DNA of 46,420 bases. Origin: an uncultured Gammaproteobacteria bacterium. GTDB lineage: Bacteria > Pseudomonadota > Gammaproteobacteria > Pseudomonadales > Pseudohongiellaceae. Below the pieces are notes generated by a model. The model ran no database searches. It worked only from the letters and a program-made list of their open reading frames with translations, and had not been told where the DNA came from. A program made the translations under genes and the position numbers. Of this stretch, positions 10,901 to 21,007 are shown in pieces (the stretch's first letter is position 1; the number at the start of each line of letters is the position of its first letter). Location: NCBI GenBank assembly GCA_913061515.1, contig CAJXSF010000021.1:1-46420 (forward strand). The letters are read 5' to 3'.

Positions 10901-11946
10901 ACCAGATTGCCACCCTAACGCCGCAACTAAAGACCGTGGAACAAGCTATGCAAAACACAGTAGAGTCTCCTCAGCCACCTCGCAAGTGGTACCGCAATAC
11001 ATGGTGCGTCCCTGCCATCATTCACCGCAGCCTACGCTCAGGAAGTTTGTCATTTATTGGCATCTTACTGTTTGCCCTATTATGGCAAAGCACTGCAAAT
11101 AATATCGACACGTCTTTAGGGCAATTCCCAGGACCGGTACAAGTTGTCGAGCAGATACAAAATCTATACAGCGAGTACGGACGCGAACAACAGCGCCGCG
11201 TCGATTTCTTTGCCAGACAAGACGTGCGTAATGCACAAATGCTCGAAGCAGACCCAAATGCCGAAATACGGATTCGCCCCTACACTGGCCGCCCGACCTT
11301 CATCGATCAGATCCAAACCAGTCTATTGACTGTCTCGTTCGGTTTTGTCATCGCTATGTTGGTTGCTATTCCACTGGGTGCGGTATGCGGCTTAAGTGAA
11401 CCTATCTACAACGCCATCAACCCAATAATCCAGTTATTTAAGCCAGTCTCCCCTTTAGCATGGTTGCCATTGGTAACGATGCTAGTGAGCGCCCTATATG
11501 TGTCCGAAGACCCCTTGTTCGAGAAGTCTTTTGTGACCTCCGCAATCACTGTGGCCCTTTGCTGTCTCTGGCCTACAGTGATCAATACAACGGTAGGCGT
11601 TAGCAGTGTCGACAAAGACCTCATCAATGTTAGCCGCGTTATTCGCCTACCCACCCATACGCATCTATTGAAGATCGTTCTGCCCTCAGCCATTCCACTG
11701 ATCTTTACCGGCATGAGGCTTTCTCTTGCCACCGGCTGGATGGTGCTGATTGCCGCCGAAATGCTAGCGCAGAACCCTGGCCTTGGAAAATTCATCTGGG
11801 ATGAATTTCAGAACGGCAGCTCCGACTCACTCAGCCGAATCATGGTCGCCGTATTAGTGATCGGATTCATCGGACTCATTCTCGACAAGCTGATGTTGGC
11901 AGTACAACGCTATGTCAGTTGGGACAAACAAACGGTGCTGCGCTAA
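10897..11946 (+). CDS. nrtB: NrtB, nitrate ABC transporter permease
   Basis: This is the inner-membrane permease of the nitrate importer. The 349-residue protein has a polar N-terminus, a first helix at about residues 49-66, a charged periplasmic segment, and a BPD-transport-type core of about five helices (residues 140-340). The EAA-like loop, which contacts the ATPase, lies near residues 245-265. It starts by ATGA overlap with nrtA and is followed by nrtD after 22 bases. It is longer at the N-terminus than simple permeases, as is common in NrtB proteins. NrtB is preferred over the taurine, bicarbonate and sulfonate relatives because of the adjacent nrtA and reductase genes. Confidence 0.9.
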   Translation: MNQIATLTPQLKTVEQAMQNTVESPQPPRKWYRNTWCVPAIIHRSLRSGSLSFIGILLFALLWQSTANNIDTSLGQFPGPVQVVEQIQNLYSEYGREQQRRVDFFARQDVRNAQMLEADPNAEIRIRPYTGRPTFIDQIQTSLLTVSFGFVIAMLVAIPLGAVCGLSEPIYNAINPIIQLFKPVSPLAWLPLVTMLVSALYVSEDPLFEKSFVTSAITVALCCLWPTVINTTVGVSSVDKDLINVSRVIRLPTHTHLLKIVLPSAIPLIFTGMRLSLATGWMVLIAAEMLAQNPGLGKFIWDEFQNGSSDSLSRIMVAVLVIGFIGLILDKLMLAVQRYVSWDKQTVLR

Positions 11947-11968
11947 AGCGTCAGCAAAGGAGAAAGCG

Positions 11969-12769
11969 ATGCAAGCCTATTTAGAAATTAGCAATGTTGG
12001 CATTGAGTTCAACACCGAAAGCGGCACCTTTCGCGCACTGCAATCAGTCAATCTTAAGATTGCGAAAGGCGAGTTTGTCACATTGATCGGACACTCGGGC
12101 TGCGGAAAATCTACCGTGCTGAATATTCTCGCAGGTCTTCACCAAGCCACAGAAGGGGGGGTTATCCTCGACGGCAAAGAGGTCAACTCTCCAAGCCCAG
12201 ATCGCGCTGTGGTTTTTCAAAACCATGCCCTTCTGCCATGGCTAAGCGTCTATGACAACGTCGAGCTTGCCGTTAAACAAATCTTTCGTGGACAGAAAAG
12301 CAAAGCGCAAATGCACGACTGGATTCAACATAATCTCGAGCTCGTACATATCGAACACGCAAGCAGCAAACGGCCCCATGAAATTTCGGGCGGAATGAAA
12401 CAACGCGTCGGGATTGCCCGGTGCTTAGCGATGCAGCCAAAAGTATTGTTAATGGATGAGCCTTTCGGGGCGCTCGATGCGTTGACCAAAGCCCACTTAC
12501 AAGATTCCTTAATGGAGATTCACAGCAATCTGGGCACAACCGTTGTGATGATCACTCACGATGTCGATGAAGCAGTCTTGCTGTCCGATCGCATCGTCAT
12601 GATGAGCAATGGCCCTGCTGCGAGCATAGGGGAAATTCTAGAAGTGCCATTGGCACGACCACGCAGTCGCCTTGAACTAGCCGACTCCGCGCAGTTCTTA
12701 CAAGCACGCCAAAGAGTGCTGCAGTTCCTCTACGACAAACATAAATATCCAGGAACCGTCGCTGCCTAG
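11969..12769 (+). CDS. nrtD: NrtD-type ATP-binding subunit of nitrate importer
   Basis: This ATPase powers the NrtAB importer. AAGGAG at 11957-11962 places the start at ATG 11969, giving 266 residues; an upstream in-frame start at 11912 lies inside nrtB and has no ribosome site. The Walker A motif GHSGCGKST is near residue 42, the signature ISGGMKQRVGIARCLA near residues 135-150, Walker B VLLMDEP next, and the switch His in ITHD. It has a single nucleotide-binding domain with no fused substrate-binding domain, so it is NrtD-like rather than NrtC-like. Confidence 0.9.
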   Translation: MQAYLEISNVGIEFNTESGTFRALQSVNLKIAKGEFVTLIGHSGCGKSTVLNILAGLHQATEGGVILDGKEVNSPSPDRAVVFQNHALLPWLSVYDNVELAVKQIFRGQKSKAQMHDWIQHNLELVHIEHASSKRPHEISGGMKQRVGIARCLAMQPKVLLMDEPFGALDALTKAHLQDSLMEIHSNLGTTVVMITHDVDEAVLLSDRIVMMSNGPAASIGEILEVPLARPRSRLELADSAQFLQARQRVLQFLYDKHKYPGTVAA

Positions 12770-12806
12770 ATGCACGGCCTTTCAATCTATTCGAGCGAGA
12801 ATAATC

Positions 12807-15338
12807 ATGAATACGAAAAAAATTGTGGTAGTAGGCAACGGCATGGTGGGACATTACTACGTCGAAAAAATGGCAGCCCTAGAGCAAGCCTTTGAGATCA
12901 CTGTTATTGGAGCAGAGCCCCGGCCAGCCTATGACCGAGTGCATTTGTCCGAGGTGTTCAGCGGTAAAGATCCTGAAGACTTAGCCCTAACAACTCGTGA
13001 ACATTACAAACAGATCGGCGTGCAGGCCCATTTCGGCGACGCTGTGGTCAGCATTGATCGAGAGAATAAAGAGGTCATTACCGAGCTAGGCAGACACTTT
13101 GCTTATGACAAACTTATACTTGCAACAGGATCATACCCCTTTGTTCCACCAGTTCCAGGATCCGATGCCAAAGCCTGCCTGACCTATCGCACAATCGATG
13201 ATCTAGGTGCCATTCGTGCGCAAGCAAGACTCGGAAAAGTTGGCGTTGTTGTTGGGGGCGGTCTACTAGGGTTGGAATGCGCCAATGCACTAAAGAATCT
13301 TGGTTTAGAAACCCATGTAGTGGAGTTCGCCCCCGGCCTGATGGGGGTGCAACTGGATGAAGGGGGAAGTGGCATGTTGCGCTCAATGATCGAAGAGCTC
13401 AACGTGCAAGTTCATACGAGCAAAGCAACGCAGAAAATCGTCGCTGGAAAAGAGCATACCTTGCGCATGGAGTTTGCCGATGGCGGTGCGTTAGAAACCG
13501 ATCTGATCGTGTTCTCGGCGGGCATCCGGCCTAACGACCAATTAGCCAAACAAGCTGGCCTCGAAATTGGCGAGCGCGGCGGAATCATTATCGATTACCA
13601 TTGTCGTACTAGCGACTCAAATATCTTTGCCATTGGCGAGTGTGCTTTATTTGGCGGCAAGATATTTGGGCTCGTCGCACCAGGGTATCGCATGGCCGAC
13701 GCCGCACTAAGCCAGCTCAGTGACAGCCCACAATCTTTCCAAGGTGCCGACATGAGCACCAAGCTCAAACTCCTCGGTATCGATGTAGGCTCGATAGGCG
13801 ACTCACACGGCAAGACGCTTGTCGACGACAAAGTTCCTGCCAGCTTTCTTTACTCCAACGACCGTGAGCGCGTTTATAAAAAAATCGTTGTCAGCCCCGA
13901 TGGTAAAAAACTACTAGGAGCTGTGCTGGTAGGAGACTGCAGTGACTACGACAATCTCTTGCAGCTTTACCTCAACGACATGGATCTTCCCGAGAATCCA
14001 GAGCACATTATTCTTCCAGCAGACGATGCTAACAGCACCGCTTTCTCTGCAATGCAACTGCCATCAACGGCTACCATTTGTTCATGCCTGAATGTCACCA
14101 AAGGCGACATCGTCGCGGCAATCGATGCAGGCTGCACTACTGTGGCCGAAGTCAAATCGAGCACTAAAGCTAGCACGGGCTGTGGTGGTTGCGCCGCCCT
14201 GCTCAAGTCAACAGTCGACACCGAACTGGCAGCTCGTGGCGTAGAGATCAACAACCACCTTTGTGAGCATTTCGCCTACTCTCGACAAGACTTATTCCAT
14301 ATGATTAAAGTCGGGCGCTTAGAACACTTCGATGAAGTTCTCAACAAACATGGCAGTGGGCTTGGCTGCGAGGTTTGCAAACCCACAGTGGGCTCCATAC
14401 TTGCGTCCTTGTGGAATGATTACATCCTCAAACCTCAACATTTACCGCTGCAAGATACCAATGACAACTTTTTAGCCAATATGCAGAAAGATGGCACTTA
14501 TTCCATTGTTCCGCGTATACCTGGTGGTGAGATTAGCGCAGACAAACTGATCGTCATCGGAGAGGTCGCGAAAAAGTACTCTTTATACACAAAGATTACC
14601 GGCGGGCAGCGCATCGACCTATTTGGCGCACGAGTGAATCAACTTCCAGAGATCTGGTCAGAACTCGTGGAGGCGGGGTTTGAAACCGGACACGCATACG
14701 GAAAAGCCCTGCGCACAGTGAAGTCCTGTGTTGGAAACTCATGGTGCCGATATGGGGTACAGGACAGTGTCAGCATGGCGATATATATCGAGAACCGTTA
14801 CAAAGGCATACGCTCGCCTCATAAAATTAAGTCCGCTGTTTCCGGTTGTACGCGCGAGTGTGCAGAAGCACAGTCGAAAGACTTTGGCGTCATTGCCACA
14901 GAGAATGGGTGGAACCTCTATGTCTGTGGAAATGGCGGGATGAAACCTCGCCACGCAGATCTATTCGCTACCGACCTCGATGATGCCACTCTCATTAAAT
15001 ACATCGACCGCTTCCTGATGTTTTACATTCGCACGGCCGACCGGCTGCAACGCACTTCTGTGTGGATGAATAACTTAGAAGGAGGACTCGATTATTTACG
15101 CGAGGTGGTAATCGACGACAAATTAGGGCTTGCCGAGGAGCTTGAAGCGCAGATGGCATTGTTACTAGACAAGTATCAGTGCGAATGGAAAACCACCATC
15201 GAAGACCCAGAAAGGCTTAAACGCTTTCGACAGTTCGTCAACAGCGACAAAGACGACAGCCATATAGTGTTTGTACAAGAACGCGATCAACCGCGTCCGG
15301 CAAAAGAGCAAGAGCGCGACGCGCTCACTACGGCCTAA
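12807..15338 (+). CDS. nirB: NirB, assimilatory NADH-nitrite reductase large subunit
   Basis: NirB reduces nitrite to ammonium in the cytoplasm with NADH as donor. The 843-residue protein has, in order, an FAD/NAD(P)H disulfide-reductase-like region (first dinucleotide motif VVGNGMVG near residue 9, second VVGGGLLG near residue 148). A BFD-like 2Fe-2S domain follows (CSCLNV near residue 427 and GCGGC about 34 residues later). The C-terminal half is the sirohaem/4Fe-4S part, with cysteines in CVGNSWC (about 640-646) and CTREC (about 680-684). It sits 37 bases after nrtD and 19 bases before nirD. All cluster ligands are visible, so the enzyme should be active. Confidence 0.93.
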   Translation: MNTKKIVVVGNGMVGHYYVEKMAALEQAFEITVIGAEPRPAYDRVHLSEVFSGKDPEDLALTTREHYKQIGVQAHFGDAVVSIDRENKEVITELGRHFAYDKLILATGSYPFVPPVPGSDAKACLTYRTIDDLGAIRAQARLGKVGVVVGGGLLGLECANALKNLGLETHVVEFAPGLMGVQLDEGGSGMLRSMIEELNVQVHTSKATQKIVAGKEHTLRMEFADGGALETDLIVFSAGIRPNDQLAKQAGLEIGERGGIIIDYHCRTSDSNIFAIGECALFGGKIFGLVAPGYRMADAALSQLSDSPQSFQGADMSTKLKLLGIDVGSIGDSHGKTLVDDKVPASFLYSNDRERVYKKIVVSPDGKKLLGAVLVGDCSDYDNLLQLYLNDMDLPENPEHIILPADDANSTAFSAMQLPSTATICSCLNVTKGDIVAAIDAGCTTVAEVKSSTKASTGCGGCAALLKSTVDTELAARGVEINNHLCEHFAYSRQDLFHMIKVGRLEHFDEVLNKHGSGLGCEVCKPTVGSILASLWNDYILKPQHLPLQDTNDNFLANMQKDGTYSIVPRIPGGEISADKLIVIGEVAKKYSLYTKITGGQRIDLFGARVNQLPEIWSELVEAGFETGHAYGKALRTVKSCVGNSWCRYGVQDSVSMAIYIENRYKGIRSPHKIKSAVSGCTRECAEAQSKDFGVIATENGWNLYVCGNGGMKPRHADLFATDLDDATLIKYIDRFLMFYIRTADRLQRTSVWMNNLEGGLDYLREVVIDDKLGLAEELEAQMALLLDKYQCEWKTTIEDPERLKRFRQFVNSDKDDSHIVFVQERDQPRPAKEQERDALTTA

Positions 15339-15357
15339 TTACAAAAGGAAATCCATT

Positions 15358-15732
15358 ATGACAAACGCTGCACTATCTCACTCACCGTTTGACCCGATTG
15401 CCATTTTTGATCGATCCGACTTGCAAGAGAACGCAGGGGTATGTGTGCTGATCAATGACGTGCAGGTCGCCGTTTTTTATCTGCCCAAGGAATCTCCTTC
15501 GATATTCGCACTTCATAATTGGGACCCGCTCGGTAAAGCCAATGTGCTTTACCGTGGTATAGTCGGTGACCTCAACGGCGAACGCGTAGTGGCCTCTCCT
15601 TTGTACAAACAACACTTCAGTTTGGATACGGGGCGCTGCCTTGAGGAAGAGTCTGTCTGCGTTCCAGTTTATGAAGCCTTCATTGAAGGTGAGACAGTCA
15701 CCATCACTTTGCAATCACGTTGCCACAAATAA
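15358..15732 (+). CDS. nirD: NirD, nitrite reductase small subunit
   Basis: NirD is the small partner of NirB, with a Rieske-like fold but without the Rieske cluster ligands. AAAGGAA at 15345-15350 fixes the start at ATG 15358, giving 124 residues; an upstream in-frame start at 15271 lies inside nirB and is rejected. The family segments LHNWDPL, VASPLYKQHFSL and GRCLEE are present. The gene follows nirB after 19 bases and lies directly before nasA. Confidence 0.9.
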   Translation: MTNAALSHSPFDPIAIFDRSDLQENAGVCVLINDVQVAVFYLPKESPSIFALHNWDPLGKANVLYRGIVGDLNGERVVASPLYKQHFSLDTGRCLEEESVCVPVYEAFIEGETVTITLQSRCHK

Positions 15733-15756
15733 TATGTGCAAGAGCGCTCTAATCTC

Positions 15757-18420
15757 ATGATAGCGGAAGAAACAATCGGCCACACCACCTGCCCCTATTG
15801 CGGCGTAGGCTGTGGAGTAAAAGCAACGATTAGCGCCGGGACTGTCACGACAGTCACTGGTGCGGACCACCCAGCCAACCATGGCAGGTTATGTGTCAAA
15901 GGCTCGGCTCTGCACGAAACCCTTGGCGCACAGGGCCGACTTTTGCACCCTCGCATTAGTGGCGTACGCACTACTTGGGATACTGCGCTCGATCATGTCG
16001 CCGCCGGATTTAAAGCTATTATTGACAATCATGGTCCGGACAGCGTTGCATTCTACTTGTCCGGCCAATTGCTCACTGAAGACTACTACGTCGCCAACAA
16101 ATTGATGAAAGGCTTTATCGGATCGGCGAATGTCGACACCAATTCTCGCCTCTGCATGGCTTCGGCCGTGGCTGGTTACAAACGCGCGTTCGGGGCCGAC
16201 ATCGTACCCTGTAATTACGAAGATCTTGAGTGTTGTGATTTATTAGTATTGGCTGGATCCAACGCTGCATGGACGCACCCTGTTCTTTATCAACGCATCA
16301 GTGCCGCGAAGAAGGCCAACCCCCAAATGCGAATCGTGGTCATTGACCCCCGTCGCACAGCCACCTGCGACATCGCCGACTTACATTTAGCGATCCAACC
16401 AGGGGCAGATGCCTTTTTATATATTGGCTTACTACAATACTTGCATCAACGCCGCGCGCTTGCTCACGACTTTATACGAGACCATACCGAAGGCTTTGAC
16501 AGCGCAATAGCGGCAAGCGCTGATTACGATCTAGAAAAAAGCGCCGCATGCACCGGGATCGACATCGGCGATCTAGAGCAATTCTATCAATGGTTCGCAC
16601 TGACAGAGAAAACCGTCAGCTTCTATTCGCAAGGCATTAATCAATCGGCCACTGGCACTGATAAATGCAATGCCATTATTAACTGTCACCTTGCCACTGG
16701 GCGCATAGGCAAACCTGGCATGGGGCCTTTCTCTATCACAGGGCAACCCAACGCAATGGGCGGTAGAGAGGTTGGAGGGCTCGCCAATCAGCTCGCGGCC
16801 CACATGGATTTCACAGCACAAGACCTAAAGACAGTTGAACAATTTTGGCAAGCGCCAAGGATCGCACAAAGCCCCGGCTTAAAGGCAGTGGATTTATTCG
16901 ACGCCATTGAGGATGGCCGAATAAAAGCGGTGTGGATTATGGCCACCAACCCAGTAGTCAGCATGCCAGACGCCGAGCGTGTACGCAAAGCGCTAAAACA
17001 ATGTGAGCTAGTCGTCGTTTCCGATTGCATTGCTGAGACCGACACTAATGCCTGTGCTGATGTCCTATTACCTGCGACAGGATGGAGTGAGAAAGACGGC
17101 ACTGTGACTAATTCGGAACGCCGTATATCCAGACAACGCGCACTGCTACCAGCCATGGGCGAAGCGAAACACGATTGGTGGATTATCAGTGAAGTGGCTA
17201 AACGCCTAGGCTACCCAGAGGCGTTTAATTACTCTGACCCCAGAGACATTTTCGTGGAGCATGCGGCGCTATCGGGATTTAATAACAACGGAACGCGTGC
17301 ATTCGACATCAGTGCATTGGCAGAACTTGATACGCAAAGCTATGAGACGCTCGCGCCTATTCAATGGCCCGTCAACGCCTTTCATCCTGATGGCTGTGCA
17401 CGAATGTTGACAGACAATCGCTATTTTACCGCCAACCAACGCGCTCGTTTTATTGCGTGTACGCCAGTGCTTCCCGAGCGAGAGTTTCACTTCTCCACCC
17501 CTTTCCAGCTCAACACCGGCCGCCTGCGCGACCAATGGCATACGATGACGCGCACTGGGCGCTCACCCCGTCTTATCGCCCACAGTGCGACGCCCTTCAT
17601 CGCCCTCAACCCGCGCGATGCTCAAAGCAAAGGCATCCGCGCAGGCGATCTGGTGCAGGTTCACGCCAACTCTTCAAAAGGGGCAGATCGCTCTATTATT
17701 CTAGAAGCCCAAATCGACAAAGGGCTGCGTGATGGCAATGTGTTCGCGCCAATTCACTGGAACGCTCAGTTCGCCTCCCATGGTCGAATTGCCACTTTGA
17801 TCGATTCGGTGACCGACCCAATATCAGGGCAACCCGAGAGTAAATTCGCTCAAGTCGGCATCAAGTCCGTGACAGCGAAGCGCTGGCTTGCGGTGTTCAG
17901 CCGAGCAGACATCGATACCTCGCTCTTTGACTATTGGGTGAAGATCCCCTTGCAGGGCGCACAATTAATTTTACTAGCCGATATCGAGGCTGACATTGGC
18001 TCAGACTCTGCACAGTGGCAACAGTGGTTGCAGTCACTAGGCGAGGGGCTAGAGAAAATTGAAGTTGCCAACACAGTCAATGACTCTTATCGTGCCTTGT
18101 TCTGCACCCAATCCCATATACAAACGGCTGTTTTTAGCAGTCATGCGCGCAGTTCACTTCCTGGCAGCTCATGGTTTCAAGATTTGGTCGACCACTCTTT
18201 AAGTTCGCAGACCTGGCGCCTTCTTGACCAACGCCACCATAGCTCTACCAGCGGACAACGCATTATCTGCAGTTGCTTTCGCGTCAGCCAAGCACATATC
18301 GAGACTGCGATTGCCGAAGGGGCCAACTCTCCCGAAGCACTCGGCAAGCGTTTACGCTGCGGTACAAACTGTGGCTCGTGCATCCCCGAGCTCAAGCAGT
18401 TAATCGCACAAGCTCGATAA
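15757..18420 (+). CDS. nasA: NasA, assimilatory nitrate reductase catalytic subunit
   Basis: NasA is the molybdopterin enzyme that reduces nitrate to nitrite in the cytoplasm. From ATG 15757 it is 887 residues. It has an N-terminal 4Fe-4S motif (CPYCGVGC near residues 12-19), a bis-MGD binding core to about residue 560, a molydopterin-dinucleotide domain near residues 580-690, and a C-terminal BFD-like 2Fe-2S domain (CSCFRV and CGTNCGSC near residues 835-875). This tail is seen in Klebsiella-type NasA. A GTG at 15736, 3 bases after nirD, is the alternative start; neither start has a strong ribosome site. There is no nasC-type electron-transfer subunit here, so electrons must come from an unlinked protein, ferredoxin or flavodoxin. 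Confidence 0.92.
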   Translation: MIAEETIGHTTCPYCGVGCGVKATISAGTVTTVTGADHPANHGRLCVKGSALHETLGAQGRLLHPRISGVRTTWDTALDHVAAGFKAIIDNHGPDSVAFYLSGQLLTEDYYVANKLMKGFIGSANVDTNSRLCMASAVAGYKRAFGADIVPCNYEDLECCDLLVLAGSNAAWTHPVLYQRISAAKKANPQMRIVVIDPRRTATCDIADLHLAIQPGADAFLYIGLLQYLHQRRALAHDFIRDHTEGFDSAIAASADYDLEKSAACTGIDIGDLEQFYQWFALTEKTVSFYSQGINQSATGTDKCNAIINCHLATGRIGKPGMGPFSITGQPNAMGGREVGGLANQLAAHMDFTAQDLKTVEQFWQAPRIAQSPGLKAVDLFDAIEDGRIKAVWIMATNPVVSMPDAERVRKALKQCELVVVSDCIAETDTNACADVLLPATGWSEKDGTVTNSERRISRQRALLPAMGEAKHDWWIISEVAKRLGYPEAFNYSDPRDIFVEHAALSGFNNNGTRAFDISALAELDTQSYETLAPIQWPVNAFHPDGCARMLTDNRYFTANQRARFIACTPVLPEREFHFSTPFQLNTGRLRDQWHTMTRTGRSPRLIAHSATPFIALNPRDAQSKGIRAGDLVQVHANSSKGADRSIILEAQIDKGLRDGNVFAPIHWNAQFASHGRIATLIDSVTDPISGQPESKFAQVGIKSVTAKRWLAVFSRADIDTSLFDYWVKIPLQGAQLILLADIEADIGSDSAQWQQWLQSLGEGLEKIEVANTVNDSYRALFCTQSHIQTAVFSSHARSSLPGSSWFQDLVDHSLSSQTWRLLDQRHHSSTSGQRIICSCFRVSQAHIETAIAEGANSPEALGKRLRCGTNCGSCIPELKQLIAQAR

Positions 18421-18429
18421 ATATTGCGC

Positions 18430-18447
18430 ATTTCATAATCCTGTCAC
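18430..18447 (+). promoter_or_regulatory. Putative PhoB box
   Basis: Two 7-base units, ATTTCAT and CTGTCAC, are separated by 4 bases (AATC) in the 11-base repeat pattern of PhoB sites. I count 14 of 18 positions matching the usual Pho box, the second unit fully. It ends 48 bases before the phosphatase start. Confidence 0.5.
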
Positions 18448-18495
18448 GAATGGCGAGCAAGATGATCAACGCCATTGACCAACAGGAGCCACATT

Positions 18496-20064
18496 GTGTT
18501 TACCCGCCTCATTCTCGCCGCAACGATTAACGCTATTACTTTGTCTATTCCAGCTTATGCCCAAGAAACTCCAGAAACCTGGTTTGCGCAAGGCCGTGCT
18601 GCCGTTGAGTCTCGTTTAGAGCGTGTGCAAACCCCTAAACGAGCCAAGAATGTCATCTTGTTTATCGGTGATGGCATGGGCGTCTCGACTGTCACCGCGG
18701 CGCGGATATTGGCGGGGCAATTAGCCGGCGGTAACGGCGAGGAAAATGAATTGTTTTTCGAGACCTTGCCCAATGTGGCGTTCTCCAAGACTTATAACGT
18801 CAACCAACAAACTCCAGACTCCGCTGGCACCATGACCGCGATGGTCACTGGGGTGAAATCCAATGCGGCGCTGATCAGCGTCAATCAATACGTTCGCCTT
18901 GGCGACTGCGCATCGATGCAAGGCAATAGCCTGCCAACGCTACTCGAACTGGCTGAGAACAAGGGCATGTCCACCGGCATTGTCACGACTGCTCGGCTCA
19001 CTCACGCCACGCCCGCTGCCAACTATGCCCACAGTATGCATCGAAATTTTGAAGATGATGGCGATGCCAGCGCCATGAGCGATGTCGGAGCTTGTATCGA
19101 TATTGCGCGCCAGTTGGTCGAGTTTAAAGCTCTCCATCCTGACAGTGATGGCTTAGAGGTGGCACTAGGAGGCGGCCGCCTTAACTTTCTGCCGCAAGTC
19201 GATAACGCCGACCCTGAGGAAGGCGTGCAAGGCAACCGACTGGATGGTCGAGACTTGACCCAAGAGTGGACACAGCGCCATGACAATAGTGCCTATGTTT
19301 GGAACAAAGAGCAGTTCGATAAAATTGACGTTGAAAACACTGAACACTTACTTGGTCTATTCGATGGCTCACATATGGAATACGAAATAGACCGCCCCCA
19401 TGATAAAGGTGGTGAGCCCTCTTTAAGCGAGATGACGGCTAAAGCCATTGCACTATTGGCTAAAAACCCAGAGGGTTATTACCTCAACGTCGAGGCAGGA
19501 CGCATCGACCACGCCCATCATGCCACCAACCCACACCGCGCCTTAACCGATACGATCGAGCTGGCCAATGCGGTACGTACAGCCGTTGCAATGACCAACC
19601 CAGAAGAAACCTTGATCATTGTGACCGCCGACCATAGCCACGTTTTGACAGTGGCAGGTTACCCTACTCGCGGCAATCCAATCCTAGGCAAAGTCATCGG
19701 CAATGATGGCTCCGGAGCACCTAAACACAAGCCTGAGTTAGCTGCCGACGGCATGCCCTATACAACCCTAGGTTATATCAACGGCCACGGACATCGGTTG
19801 TTAGATGATTTTGAGAGTGCCGATGCGATTTTCGCCCATCCGCTGAACAGTGGCCGTGCGGACCTTAGCCAGATCGACACCACTGCCCCTGGCTTTCATC
19901 CAGAAACATTGATTCCATTGGGCAATGAAACCCATGGGGGTGAAGACGTCGCGGTGTATGCAACCGGCCCTGGTTCAGAGTTAGTGTCAGGATTGATGGA
20001 ACAGAACGTGCTCTTCCACATCATGCTTGAAGCATTGCAGATGGAAGAGCGCGAAAGGGACTAG
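18496..20064 (+). CDS. Secreted alkaline phosphatase (PhoA family)
   Basis: This enzyme hydrolyses phosphate monoesters outside the cytoplasm to supply phosphate. AGGAG at 18484-18488 places the start at GTG 18496 rather than the upstream TTG at 18475. The 522-residue protein has a signal peptide ending at AYA (about residue 22), the metal-binding aspartate in FIGDGMG, and the nucleophile Ser109 in DSAGT. Further metal-site motifs are AGRIDHAHH, TADHSH and, near the C-terminus, THGGEDV. Length and motif order match alkaline phosphatases. A PhoB-like box lies upstream. It converges on the DUF4159 gene; the two stop codons share the palindrome CTAG (20061-20064). Confidence 0.9.
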   Translation: MFTRLILAATINAITLSIPAYAQETPETWFAQGRAAVESRLERVQTPKRAKNVILFIGDGMGVSTVTAARILAGQLAGGNGEENELFFETLPNVAFSKTYNVNQQTPDSAGTMTAMVTGVKSNAALISVNQYVRLGDCASMQGNSLPTLLELAENKGMSTGIVTTARLTHATPAANYAHSMHRNFEDDGDASAMSDVGACIDIARQLVEFKALHPDSDGLEVALGGGRLNFLPQVDNADPEEGVQGNRLDGRDLTQEWTQRHDNSAYVWNKEQFDKIDVENTEHLLGLFDGSHMEYEIDRPHDKGGEPSLSEMTAKAIALLAKNPEGYYLNVEAGRIDHAHHATNPHRALTDTIELANAVRTAVAMTNPEETLIIVTADHSHVLTVAGYPTRGNPILGKVIGNDGSGAPKHKPELAADGMPYTTLGYINGHGHRLLDDFESADAIFAHPLNSGRADLSQIDTTAPGFHPETLIPLGNETHGGEDVAVYATGPGSELVSGLMEQNVLFHIMLEALQMEERERD

Positions 20065-20852
20065 TGCGTCATCGCATAGATGAGGTAATTGATACCAAGC
20101 TGGTAAGCCGCATTGGCATAACGGGTGGGGTAGTAAGGATGGTAGGTGTGCTCCCATCCATCGCCCATGTCCGAGTTCCAGTTGATCAATACCATAACAC
20201 GGCCAGAATCATCCAAAATCGCGTGGTTGCTCGCCACATGGATATCTTGCTCACCGCGCGAATCATCCCGACTCAAAGCCGGAATCATCATCGGCCCGTC
20301 TAGATCATAGTAGCTGTGAAATATTTCGTGCTCTGGGCGGAGCTCGACAATCTCACGATCCGGAAATACCTGCGAGAATGACGCCGCAAAGGCATCCCAC
20401 TGTCGAGTCCCCCAGAAGTCATCAATGAGCAGGAAGCCTCCGCGCAACAAATACTCACGCAGATTTTCCATCTCAGCAGGGCTCATGCTGATGCCGCCCT
20501 GCTGACCGACTTCGAGCATGTAGAGAAAGGGATAATTGAAGATCCGCTCATCGTCAAAGCGCAGCACAATGGGCTCCTGCATAACTTTGACGTTAGTCAG
20601 TCTAGCGACGCCGCGCAGAAAATTCGTATCGGCATCGGGGAAATCGATCGACCAAGCGCCACCGCCTCCACCCCAAAATCCTCGGAAGCCACCACCACCG
20701 CCCCCATAAGTATCGAATTGGACGCGCACGAAGTTAAACTCACCCGCTGGGTCATAGTCGATCTCGGTTGCTGGGTTTTGTCCCAAGCCTTGCGCAGCCA
20801 CTTGAGCGCTACCCAAGAGCAGCAATAATGCGCATGTCAGTGCTTTTCGCAT
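20061..20852 (-). CDS. DUF4159-type exported protein
   Basis: This 263-residue protein (ATG at 20852; a TTG two codons upstream is possible) has a signal peptide ending near VAA. A mature part follows with a glycine-rich stretch (two runs of five glycines at about residues 50-66). The remainder resembles DUF4159, a glutamine-amidotransferase-like fold found in exported proteins: FNYPFLYMLE, LREYLLRGGFLLIDDFWG and HEIFHSYYDL. No catalytic role is established for the family. It is convergent with the phosphatase and shares the CTAG stop palindrome. No operon partner is seen. Confidence 0.75.
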   Translation of the reverse strand: MRKALTCALLLLLGSAQVAAQGLGQNPATEIDYDPAGEFNFVRVQFDTYGGGGGGFRGFWGGGGGAWSIDFPDADTNFLRGVARLTNVKVMQEPIVLRFDDERIFNYPFLYMLEVGQQGGISMSPAEMENLREYLLRGGFLLIDDFWGTRQWDAFAASFSQVFPDREIVELRPEHEIFHSYYDLDGPMMIPALSRDDSRGEQDIHVASNHAILDDSGRVMVLINWNSDMGDGWEHTYHPYYPTRYANAAYQLGINYLIYAMTH

Positions 20853-21007
20853 AATCAAATCTCTGTCATCTTTATGAGGCTATTAAACTCTATCTAAGCC
20901 CCAACACTCAACACCCAGCCATAAGCTTAAATAATTACCCTTGTAAGTTCATCTTTTCTCCCTTAACTAGCGTATAAGTCATGGCACAAATGACAAGGGA
21001 GTCAAAA

